Made by a program: the position numbers and the translations under genes. Shown here one piece after another: positions 6,083-11,634 of a stretch of 41,098 nt of DNA; position 1 is the stretch's first letter; each line of letters opens with the position of its first letter. Origin of the DNA: a virus; the IMG/VR virus record IMGVR_UViG_3300036832_000469, positions 1-41,098 of that record. One strand, written 5' to 3'. The notes under the pieces were generated by a model. That model did no database searches. It saw only the letters and a list, made by a program, of their open reading frames with translations, and was not told the origin of the DNA.

Positions 6083-6260
6083 AGGCTATGACGCGCTCTC
6101 CGCGCCAGAAGAGACGGCCGCAGCAAAAGAGCGTACCGCAATGACGACGTTCCGCAGTAAGGCAACCGTGCGCGATCAAATCCAAGAGTTGAAAGCGGAC
6201 CTGTTGCGCAAACTCACGGAGATCGAAAACCGTCTGCACGCAATCGAGCGGAGCCTGTGA
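6072..6260 (+). CDS. Hypothetical helical protein, 62 aa
   Basis: The ATG at 6072 lies inside the end of the preceding gene. The product has a Ser/Ala/Glu-rich first half and a charged amphipathic helix at its end (IQELKADLLRKLTEIENRL), which looks like a coiled-coil oligomer. It is followed by a TGATG overlap. No function recognised. Confidence 0.6.
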   Translation: MESEGYDALSAPEETAAAKERTAMTTFRSKATVRDQIQELKADLLRKLTEIENRLHAIERSL

Positions 6261-6475
6261 TGCACTCGCGATATGTAGCCAAGAGCTTGGATGATATCGC
6301 GGAGCATTTCAACGAACGCGCGGACGTACTTATCGCCAAGTCCACCAACATGCTGGTTTCCCAAAAGACCAAGAAAGCTATCATAATTGCGGAAGCCGGA
6401 GCTTGGCGCGAGGCGGCGGCGATTATTAGAAACACCGAAATAGATATGACTCTGTCGGAGGACAAAACGTCATGA
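6260..6475 (+). CDS. Hypothetical protein, 71 aa
   Basis: The start uses the ATG in GTGATG (6260); GGAG lies seven nucleotides before it. The protein is helical with a charged start and an Ala/Ile-rich middle (KAIIIAEAGAWREAAAII). It ends with an ATGA overlap. No family recognised. Confidence 0.65.
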   Translation: MHSRYVAKSLDDIAEHFNERADVLIAKSTNMLVSQKTKKAIIIAEAGAWREAAAIIRNTEIDMTLSEDKTS

Positions 6476-6645
6476 AAACCCGGCCAACTTTGGGAGCCGC
6501 TAAAGCTCGGCCGGGCCGGCCGTCGTCGGATGAGCGAGAACATCCGGCGGCGGCCGCTCGCCCCAAACTGATGACCGAACAGGAAATCGCGCTCGTGATC
6601 ATTCGCCTACGAGCTTTGGCATATAAGCCGCCCCGGCGCGGTTAA
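6472..6645 (+). CDS. Basic protein, 57 aa
   Basis: This ORF begins at an ATGA overlap and has GGAGG upstream. The product is rich in Arg and Pro (KARPGRPSSD) with a helix LMTEQEIALVIIRLRALA near the end, a pattern seen in small DNA-binding or host-modulating phage proteins. Not recognised further. It is followed by a 12-base gap. Confidence 0.6.
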   Translation: MKTRPTLGAAKARPGRPSSDEREHPAAAARPKLMTEQEIALVIIRLRALAYKPPRRG

Positions 6646-6657
6646 GGGACTCCCCCG

Positions 6658-6768
6658 ATGAAACCGCAATGGCTCGCATTGCCAAAGGCGCGGCACCTGC
6701 TGAAGAAGGTCGGTGCCGCGCTCCAATTCAAACTTGGCCAATGGCTCGGCGTGACGGCGCGGCGATGA
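6658..6768 (+). CDS. Basic protein, 36 aa
   Basis: A short ORF with AAGGGA upstream of its ATG. The product is basic and amphipathic (a run of K, R, W and L). It overlaps the next start by ATGA, which supports it as a real gene. It could be a small nucleic acid or membrane binding peptide; no family is known. Confidence 0.5.
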   Translation: MKPQWLALPKARHLLKKVGAALQFKLGQWLGVTARR

Positions 6769-7007
6769 CCGACCTAGATGCCTTGCGCAGGCGGGTGGAG
6801 CGTTTTCACCACTACGAGGATATGTTTTTGGTCCGCGACCTGTGGGCGGCGGTGCAGGAGTGGCGAGACTTATGCCTTGATGCACATAATATGCATTACG
6901 AGCCGGTGACGGCCGATATGTTGGCGATAGCATCGGGTTTGAACGATGTAGCCGTGAATAATGTTTTTGCGGTTCTTGGCCCGCTCTACCGCCAGAGGAA
7001 AACATGA
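6765..7007 (+). CDS. Tandem paralogue A, 80 aa
   Basis: The N-terminus MTDLDALRRR, the middle RDLWAAVQE, the EPVTADMLAIASG stretch and the identical C-terminus VLGPLYRQRKT are shared with the next gene, so the two are a tandem duplication. The protein has a helical N-terminal half and a conserved C-terminal tail. It lacks the CxxC pair found in its partner. No known family. Confidence 0.75.
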   Translation: MTDLDALRRRVERFHHYEDMFLVRDLWAAVQEWRDLCLDAHNMHYEPVTADMLAIASGLNDVAVNNVFAVLGPLYRQRKT

Positions 7008-7285
7008 CGGACCTAGACGACTTGCGCAAGCGGGCAGAGGCTTGTTTCCATGATACTTGGCCGCATGGGCCGTTGATCCGCGACCTGTTGGCGGCGGTGC
7101 AGGAGCTAAAAGAACAAAACAAAACACTCAGGGCCGCGCAAAAAGCCTGCGAGTTTTGCGATGAGACATTCGAGCCGGTGACGGCCGAGGAGTTGGACGC
7201 CATCATTGATGGCACAGAATTAGGTGGTGATGGCACCGATATTATCCGAGTGCTCGGCCCGCTCTACCGCCAGAGAAAGACATAA
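7004..7285 (+). CDS. Tandem paralogue B, 93 aa
   Basis: A diverged copy of the preceding gene, with the same start (MTDLDDLRKR), RDLLAAVQE, EPVTAEELDAIIDG and the identical tail VLGPLYRQRKT. An extra CEFC pair at about residues 49-52, inside an insertion of roughly a dozen residues, may be a zinc-binding addition. AGAGGA is seen before the start, and the ATGA overlap links the two genes. The pair probably forms related complexes; the function is unknown. Confidence 0.75.
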   Translation: MTDLDDLRKRAEACFHDTWPHGPLIRDLLAAVQELKEQNKTLRAAQKACEFCDETFEPVTAEELDAIIDGTELGGDGTDIIRVLGPLYRQRKT

Positions 7286-7864
7286 ATGGCAACTCCGTTG
7301 AGCCTTAAAGCCGGCGCCTCAATGATCAACTTTTCGCTGATGATTGGTGCTAGCATCCCGCTTTATCTGATCATGCCCGACGTCGAATCATGGCGCGCAT
7401 CGCTGATCGCGACATTCTTTATCTACAACTGGATATTCCGCGATCGTTGCTTGGGTATGCGCCTAATGGATACCTATATCGAGCGACCGGCGAGCGTTCC
7501 TTATATCGGCGCCTATACGACGGGCTTCGCCTCGATCCTCTATTCGCGTTGGTTTCCGTTCGATCTTGGCTTGTTGTACGCGACCGTTCAGGGCGCGGTC
7601 TATGTCAAAACCGGCAACACCTTGCACGGAACCATAACCGGGAGCTTCACCTTGACCCGTACCGAATACGTCAGAAACGCCAAGGACCGCGCGCTGCTTT
7701 ATCTGGAAAAGGGCAAGCTCGATTCGGCCGTCGTTTCTATGGCGCACGACATGATGAAATATGACCACCGCGCCGAGGCCGACTTGTTGTTCATGCCGGC
7801 GATGCAATCGGCCGCGCTCGGCGATAAGGCAGGCGTGCGCGCCTATATCGAGGGATTTAATTGA
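7286..7864 (+). CDS. RDD-like membrane protein
   Basis: The start follows the previous stop directly. Membrane helices are predicted at about residues 13-32 and 38-57 and again near 75-110. The motif DRCLGMRLMDTY and the later TGNTLHGT resemble the two conserved blocks of RDD-family membrane proteins (T-x-G-M-R and the second D/H-G-T motif). The last 60 residues are soluble and helical with a TPR-like spacing, as if a scaffold domain was added. It may alter membrane or ion homeostasis in the host. No family confirmed. Confidence 0.65.
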   Translation: MATPLSLKAGASMINFSLMIGASIPLYLIMPDVESWRASLIATFFIYNWIFRDRCLGMRLMDTYIERPASVPYIGAYTTGFASILYSRWFPFDLGLLYATVQGAVYVKTGNTLHGTITGSFTLTRTEYVRNAKDRALLYLEKGKLDSAVVSMAHDMMKYDHRAEADLLFMPAMQSAALGDKAGVRAYIEGFN

Positions 7865-7865
7865 T

Positions 7866-8054
7866 ATGATGAACGACTCGATTAGCGCACTCTGGATCAT
7901 GCGGCTAACCGACATGATCGATAAGCAGGAAGCCTTTACCGAGGTCTTAAAGGCCTTGCGTGATGATCTCCGCAACCATGTCGGCACGATGCAACAACGC
8001 AAAACCGCGATCGAGGCTAGTTCGAAATATTGGGCGAGCAATGGCCGACACTGA
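7866..8054 (+). CDS. Hypothetical helical protein, 62 aa
   Basis: The start lies two bases after the RDD-like gene stop; GAGGGA is upstream. Two ATGs are adjacent (7866 and 7869). The product is helical and charged with no recognisable motif. It overlaps the next gene by 14 bases. Confidence 0.6.
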   Translation: MMNDSISALWIMRLTDMIDKQEAFTEVLKALRDDLRNHVGTMQQRKTAIEASSKYWASNGRH

Positions 8055-8268
8055 TGAGCTTACGACGGAAGAATTCAACAAGCTTTCGCCGTTCATGCAG
8101 CAGGAACACCGTCGCCAATGGCTGGCAAAGCTCGATGCGTTGGGCGGCAACGTTAACCTTATGGACGATAATGACCCGGCTTGGTTGCGCGTGGGCTTGG
8201 ATGATGGCGCGCAAGAATGGGATGCGGGCGGAACACTAAAACACTTTTCCATGGATAGGCGCTTATGA
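8041..8268 (+). CDS. Hypothetical acidic protein, 75 aa
   Basis: Acidic, soluble, with helices at residues about 7-32 and a loop containing NLMDDNDPAW. GGGCGAG lies before the start. It shares an ATGA overlap with the RecT-like gene, so it may be an accessory to annealing or a DNA mimic, but there is no evidence beyond context. Confidence 0.6.
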   Translation: MADTDELTTEEFNKLSPFMQQEHRRQWLAKLDALGGNVNLMDDNDPAWLRVGLDDGAQEWDAGGTLKHFSMDRRL

Positions 8269-9128
8269 GCAACGAGATCATGACCCTCGCACTTCCGCAA
8301 ACGCGTGATCAGATGTTCAAGCTTGCCGAATGGATGGCCGGCGCGAGGCTGGTGCCGCGCGAGCTACAAAAATCCCCGGCCGATTGCCTGATGGTGATCC
8401 AGCAAGCCATGCGGTGGGAAATGGACCCATTCGCGGTGGCGCAGGAATGCAGCGTGATCAATGGCCGCCTCATGCATTCCGGCAAGTTGGTCGCCGCGGT
8501 GATCAATGCCAAGGGAAACCTGCGCGAGCGCCTCGACGTTCGCTATAGCGGGCAAGGCGATGACCGCAAGGCCCTCATCTTCGGAACCCTGCAAGGTGAA
8601 ACCGAGCCGCGCGAGATCGAGGTAGACATAAAAAAAGCCAGAACCAAAAACCCGGTCTGGCAAACCCAACCCGATCAACAATTATTCTATTTCGGCGCCC
8701 GCATGTGGGCGCGCCGTCACGTTCCGGAATTGATGCTTGGGGTTTATTCGCCCGATGAATTCGAGGACGAGGACAAGATTCCGACGCGACCAATTCGCGA
8801 TATTACGCCGCGCCGGAATTATCCGGATATCGACGAACATGATTCCCAAGAGGGGAATCTTGCTTCTGAACCGGAGCAAGCGGCCGAATCGTTCTCGCAG
8901 GAGTCACGCGTCGAGGATGATTCGGCCGATACAACGGGCTTCACCGAAACCCTGATGAAATATGACAGCGAACTAGCGGCCGCGGCCGAGTCGGGCGATC
9001 GCGTGAAGCTCGAAGCAACTTGGAAAGTCATTCCGCACGATTACCGCGAGAGCCTGCGCGCCGCCCTCGATAACCGCCATTGGCCGCGTATGCGCGAACT
9101 TGAGAAAGCAACAGGAAAAACCAAATGA
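8265..9128 (+). CDS. RecT-like single-strand annealing protein
   Basis: The first 170 residues follow the RecT/Red-beta pattern: a start with a hydrophobic helix (FKLAEWMAGARLVP), a P-A-D-C-L-M-V-I-Q-Q-A segment, the M-D-P-F-A-V-A-Q stretch followed by SVINGRLMHSGK, and the later YFGARMWARRHVPELMLGVYS block that is typical of RecT-family proteins. These bind ssDNA and catalyse annealing during phage recombination and replication. The C-terminal third is acidic and low complexity, then a helical end. There is no adjacent exonuclease; a VRR-NUC enzyme is on the other strand. The role is inferred from the family. Confidence 0.88.
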   Translation: MSNEIMTLALPQTRDQMFKLAEWMAGARLVPRELQKSPADCLMVIQQAMRWEMDPFAVAQECSVINGRLMHSGKLVAAVINAKGNLRERLDVRYSGQGDDRKALIFGTLQGETEPREIEVDIKKARTKNPVWQTQPDQQLFYFGARMWARRHVPELMLGVYSPDEFEDEDKIPTRPIRDITPRRNYPDIDEHDSQEGNLASEPEQAAESFSQESRVEDDSADTTGFTETLMKYDSELAAAAESGDRVKLEATWKVIPHDYRESLRAALDNRHWPRMRELEKATGKTK

Positions 9129-9652
9129 GCCTAATCGACGTTACCTATACGCTTTCCGGTTCGCCCGGCGCTTGGGTCTATAGCTTTAGCATTACCAACA
9201 ATCTGTCGCCGAGCCCCATCGCCAATTATGGCGATATATTTGCCTTCGATGTTTCGGTGGGATTGCCCCAACCAGCGCAACCCTATTGGCATTACCTTAG
9301 CGACAACGGCTGGTCTCCCGGCGGCATGATTCAGCCGAATGGCGTCGGAGATATCATTTACAATTATGGCTGGACAAACGGCACGCTTCATCCCGGCCAA
9401 ACGCTCGGCGGGTTCTCATTTCTTTATCAGGTCGCACAGCCGGTGCAGGGCGATATTGCGGCGCTTGCCATCACGTGGACTGCCGCGACTACGAATTGGC
9501 CGCCAATCGAGGACGTCTATATTCGCGGCGTTGCCACAAGCGTCCCCGAGCCCGCAACGTGGCTATTGCTATTGCTATTGCTAGGCTTCGCGGTTATCCG
9601 CCTCGCACGGGTGGTCCGTAAACCTGCCAGCCCAAAAGCAGGAACAGGATGA
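9125..9652 (+). CDS. Protein with PEP-CTERM sorting signal
   Basis: The first 135 residues look like a small beta-sandwich without an obvious N-terminal signal peptide. The C-terminus shows the exosortase signature: SVPEPATW, then a leucine-rich membrane helix (about residues 145-160) and a basic cluster RLARVVRK. PEP-CTERM proteins are exported and anchored or released by an exosortase in Gram-negative bacteria that make exopolysaccharide. The gene is linked by ATGA to the RecT-like gene and its end overlaps the holin-like gene on the other strand by 59 bases. A DNA repeat of TTGCTA units encodes the leucines. Signal call is solid; the phage function is unknown. Confidence 0.8.
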   Translation: MSLIDVTYTLSGSPGAWVYSFSITNNLSPSPIANYGDIFAFDVSVGLPQPAQPYWHYLSDNGWSPGGMIQPNGVGDIIYNYGWTNGTLHPGQTLGGFSFLYQVAQPVQGDIAALAITWTAATTNWPPIEDVYIRGVATSVPEPATWLLLLLLLGFAVIRLARVVRKPASPKAGTG

Positions 9653-9782
9653 ACAGCAGGATCGTATTTCCGAATATTCCAATGTGCGTGTAGCCGCCGA
9701 GCACGCCCGGCGCCACCGCGACCAGCATTCCAAACACGAACCATATTAACATCAGCACCCAAAAGATTAGACCGCGCGTCAT
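9594..9782 (-). CDS. Two-TM holin candidate
   Basis: A 62-residue protein with two clear membrane helices (residues about 5-27 and 38-54) and short termini, typical in size and shape for a phage holin. It follows a one-TM protein and the endolysin in the same operon (ATGA overlaps), and it ends that operon. Holins trigger lysis by opening the inner membrane to the endolysin. The 3' end overlaps the plus-strand PEP-CTERM gene. It could also be an unrelated membrane peptide. Confidence 0.6.
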   Translation of the reverse strand: MTRGLIFWVLMLIWFVFGMLVAVAPGVLGGYTHIGIFGNTILLFILFLLLGWQVYGPPVRGG

Positions 9783-10156
9783 GGCTGTTTGCTCCCTGGT
9801 TGCGCTTCACGTTTTGCAATCTGCGCCGCCGCAAGGGAATAAGCGCGGCGCGCAATTTTGAAACCGGCTGTCGCTTCCCTGGTGTTTTGCGCCTGACCTC
9901 TCATCCAAACATCAAATAAATGCTTGACCTGATCGTGATAGGCTTGCGTCAACGCCGCTTTGTCAATTTCAAGTAACATTGGATCGAAGGGAATATCGGC
10001 ATACATATCGAGCGGCGAGGCTTGGGGCATAGGCACCTGTTGCGCCGGTGCGGGTGACATGAAATAGACAATTACGCCGCCGATAACGCCAAGCCCCAAC
10101 AATGCGACAATTAACGCGGTTCCGATCCGCCAATCATCGCGAAATGACTTGCTCAT
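9779..10156 (-). CDS. One-TM lysis-cassette protein (spanin-like?)
   Basis: With the ATGA-linked start at 10156 the protein has 125 residues: a short cytoplasmic N-terminus, one membrane helix (about residues 12-33), a Pro-rich linker (SPAPAQQVPMPQASP) and a helical C-terminal part with heptad-like spacing. This topology is the one expected for an inner-membrane spanin (Rz), although no o-spanin lipoprotein is seen. It lies between the endolysin and the holin candidate. It may also be a second holin; the lysis context is reasonable but the function is not proven. Confidence 0.55.
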   Translation of the reverse strand: MSKSFRDDWRIGTALIVALLGLGVIGGVIVYFMSPAPAQQVPMPQASPLDMYADIPFDPMLLEIDKAALTQAYHDQVKHLFDVWMRGQAQNTREATAGFKIARRAYSLAAAQIAKREAQPGSKQP

Positions 10157-11190
10157 GAGGTTAATGGCTCGAAATACCAATCAACCTTGCCCTTGCCGAC
10201 GATGCCAATTGCGTCAGCAAGATCGGGGGAGAGATCAATTCCGGCGCCGTTGGTTTGACGGCCCGTCATATCGGTTCCGCTTTCGGCCTGTGGTCGGGTT
10301 CCTGTTTCCCAATACGGATCTTGCGTATTCCAGGGCCCGACATCTTCCACGCTTGCGGTTGCACTCGCGCCGGTGGCGTTGTTCACCACGATCACATTTG
10401 GGCGTGGGGTTTGTTCAAACCGTGCCGGCAGCGCCACATAGAACCCGCCGAGCAATGGACCATAGGGACTATAGGCGGAATTGTTCGGATCGTTGGGACC
10501 GCCAAACTCCGTAGCGATAATATCGGTTTGGTTGGCCGGGATAGTGGGCTCGCTCGGCGCCGCAATCTCTTCCCCGTTGATGATGATGCGAACCTTGCCG
10601 GTGGTTTTGATCTCGACGGTCGCGACCTCAGGCTCAGGTTCCGGTCCCGGGCCGGGTTCCGGCGTTACTGCAATATCGGCGATTTCCTCGGCGATGGTTT
10701 CGCAAAGTTCCTCGAAAATATCGTTATAGGTTGCGGCATCGCTTGCGCTATCGCAAAAGCAAACCTCGATCAGGATCGCGGGCTTTTCGGTATTGTTGAG
10801 AAAGAACAGATCGGTTCGCTTCTTGGCGCCGCGATTAGGCCATCCGGCCACGCTTGCCATTGCGGCGGAAGTTGCCGTCGCTATCCCATGCGCCGTGCTT
10901 TCCGTCACATATAAAACCTCGGTGCCCATCGGACCATCATTGCCGCCAGCGTTGAAATGGATCGACACATCGAGATCGCGGGTTTTGGAATTGTGAAAGT
11001 TGACGATTGCATTCAAGTTTTGGTTTTGCGTGCTACTGCTCGTATCGATAAATTTTGCGACCGCGGCGGACGGCGGAAGCAATTCAAAAACCCGATTCAC
11101 GACGCGGACGTTCTCGTCATATTCGTCAAGCTCGCCGGACGCGCCGCGCACCTTGGCGGAATGGCCGGCGCTGATGACAACCTTGCGCAT
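10153..11190 (-). CDS. N-acetylmuramoyl-L-alanine amidase with DPBB-like domain
   Basis: The N-terminal 170 residues match Amidase_3 (AmiC-like, zinc-dependent): SAGHS with H10, an E in the 23-27 region, SIHFN with H78, and E142 in ILIEVCFCD. This domain cuts the amide bond between muramic acid and L-Ala in peptidoglycan. A Pro/Glu-rich linker (about residues 177-188) leads to a C-terminal domain (about 220-345) with the double-psi beta-barrel pattern: V-V-N-N, a D-V-G-P turn, TNGAGIDLSPDLADAIG and a final V-D-W-Y-F strand. That fold occurs in RlpA and some lytic transglycosylases. SD is AAGGGAG. Probably the endolysin, possibly bifunctional. Confidence 0.85.
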   Translation of the reverse strand: MRKVVISAGHSAKVRGASGELDEYDENVRVVNRVFELLPPSAAVAKFIDTSSSTQNQNLNAIVNFHNSKTRDLDVSIHFNAGGNDGPMGTEVLYVTESTAHGIATATSAAMASVAGWPNRGAKKRTDLFFLNNTEKPAILIEVCFCDSASDAATYNDIFEELCETIAEEIADIAVTPEPGPGPEPEPEVATVEIKTTGKVRIIINGEEIAAPSEPTIPANQTDIIATEFGGPNDPNNSAYSPYGPLLGGFYVALPARFEQTPRPNVIVVNNATGASATASVEDVGPWNTQDPYWETGTRPQAESGTDMTGRQTNGAGIDLSPDLADAIGIVGKGKVDWYFEPLTS

Positions 11191-11217
11191 GGGAAATGCT
11201 CCCTTTACATTGAAACC

Positions 11218-11310
11218 ATGGAAGGCTTGATTGCGGGCGCCGTTGTTTTTGTTCTAATCATCGGCAGCGAGATCGCGATATGGGCTTATCTCTCATGGCT
11301 CGATCGGTGA
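11218..11310 (+). CDS. 30-aa single-TM peptide
   Basis: A tiny ORF on the plus strand between two long minus-strand genes. The product is almost entirely one membrane helix (MEGLIAGAVVFVLIIGSEIAI) with a short positively charged end. It has no good ribosome binding site, but two more small membrane ORFs follow at 2 bases and then in overlap. No known family; possibly part of a small membrane-active cluster. Confidence 0.4.
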   Translation: MEGLIAGAVVFVLIIGSEIAIWAYLSWLDR

Positions 11311-11312
11311 TT

Positions 11313-11420
11313 ATGGAACGCATCAAGACGTGGCTCGACGCAATCAGCATAGCCATGCTCATTTGGTTGATCATTTTCTTCATCGTCATGGCAGTCTGTT
11401 CATGGACACAATCGTTCTGA
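11313..11420 (+). CDS. 35-aa single-TM peptide
   Basis: This peptide has a charged N-terminus (MERIKTWLDA) and one membrane helix rich in I, L, F and V. The ATG lies 2 bases after the previous stop. It overlaps the next ORF by 19 bases in another frame. Such nested or overlapping small membrane genes recall lysis-gene pairs, but no lipobox is clear (a C follows M-A-V), so an o-spanin call would be weak. Confidence 0.4.
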   Translation: MERIKTWLDAISIAMLIWLIIFFIVMAVCSWTQSF

Positions 11421-11605
11421 TTCTCATCCTTTTCGCGCTATGGGGCATTGGGCATAGCCTGAAACGCATCATTTTCATGATCCGCCATCTGAAGGTCGAG
11501 GTTACGATCCCGATCTATGGGGATGACGGCAGCGGCCAACCGGTTGAGCTTCCCCCGATCGGCGACAATGTGGTAAGGCTCGAAGGCAAGCGCCGGGCCG
11601 GTTGA
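11402..11605 (+). CDS. 67-aa membrane-anchored protein
   Basis: An N-terminal membrane helix (MDTIVLILILFALWGIGH) is followed by a basic stretch and a soluble tail with VEVTIPIYGDDG, then a short C-terminal region with RLEGKRR. The codon pattern and soluble tail look genuine. It ends 29 bases before the stop of the convergent tail hub gene. It may be a lysis-related or membrane-modifying protein; no family is recognised. Confidence 0.55.
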   Translation: MDTIVLILILFALWGIGHSLKRIIFMIRHLKVEVTIPIYGDDGSGQPVELPPIGDNVVRLEGKRRAG

Positions 11606-11634
11606 CGAGTGGAAACGCTCAGGGGATGCCTAGC

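Noticed and set aside
9555-9585. TTGCTA repeats as a phase-variable microsatellite
   Set aside because: The unit is 6 bases, so slippage would keep the frame and only change the number of leucines in the membrane helix; no on/off switching is expected.
10255-10914. 219-codon plus-strand frame
   Set aside because: Antisense to the amidase gene, which has all catalytic motifs.
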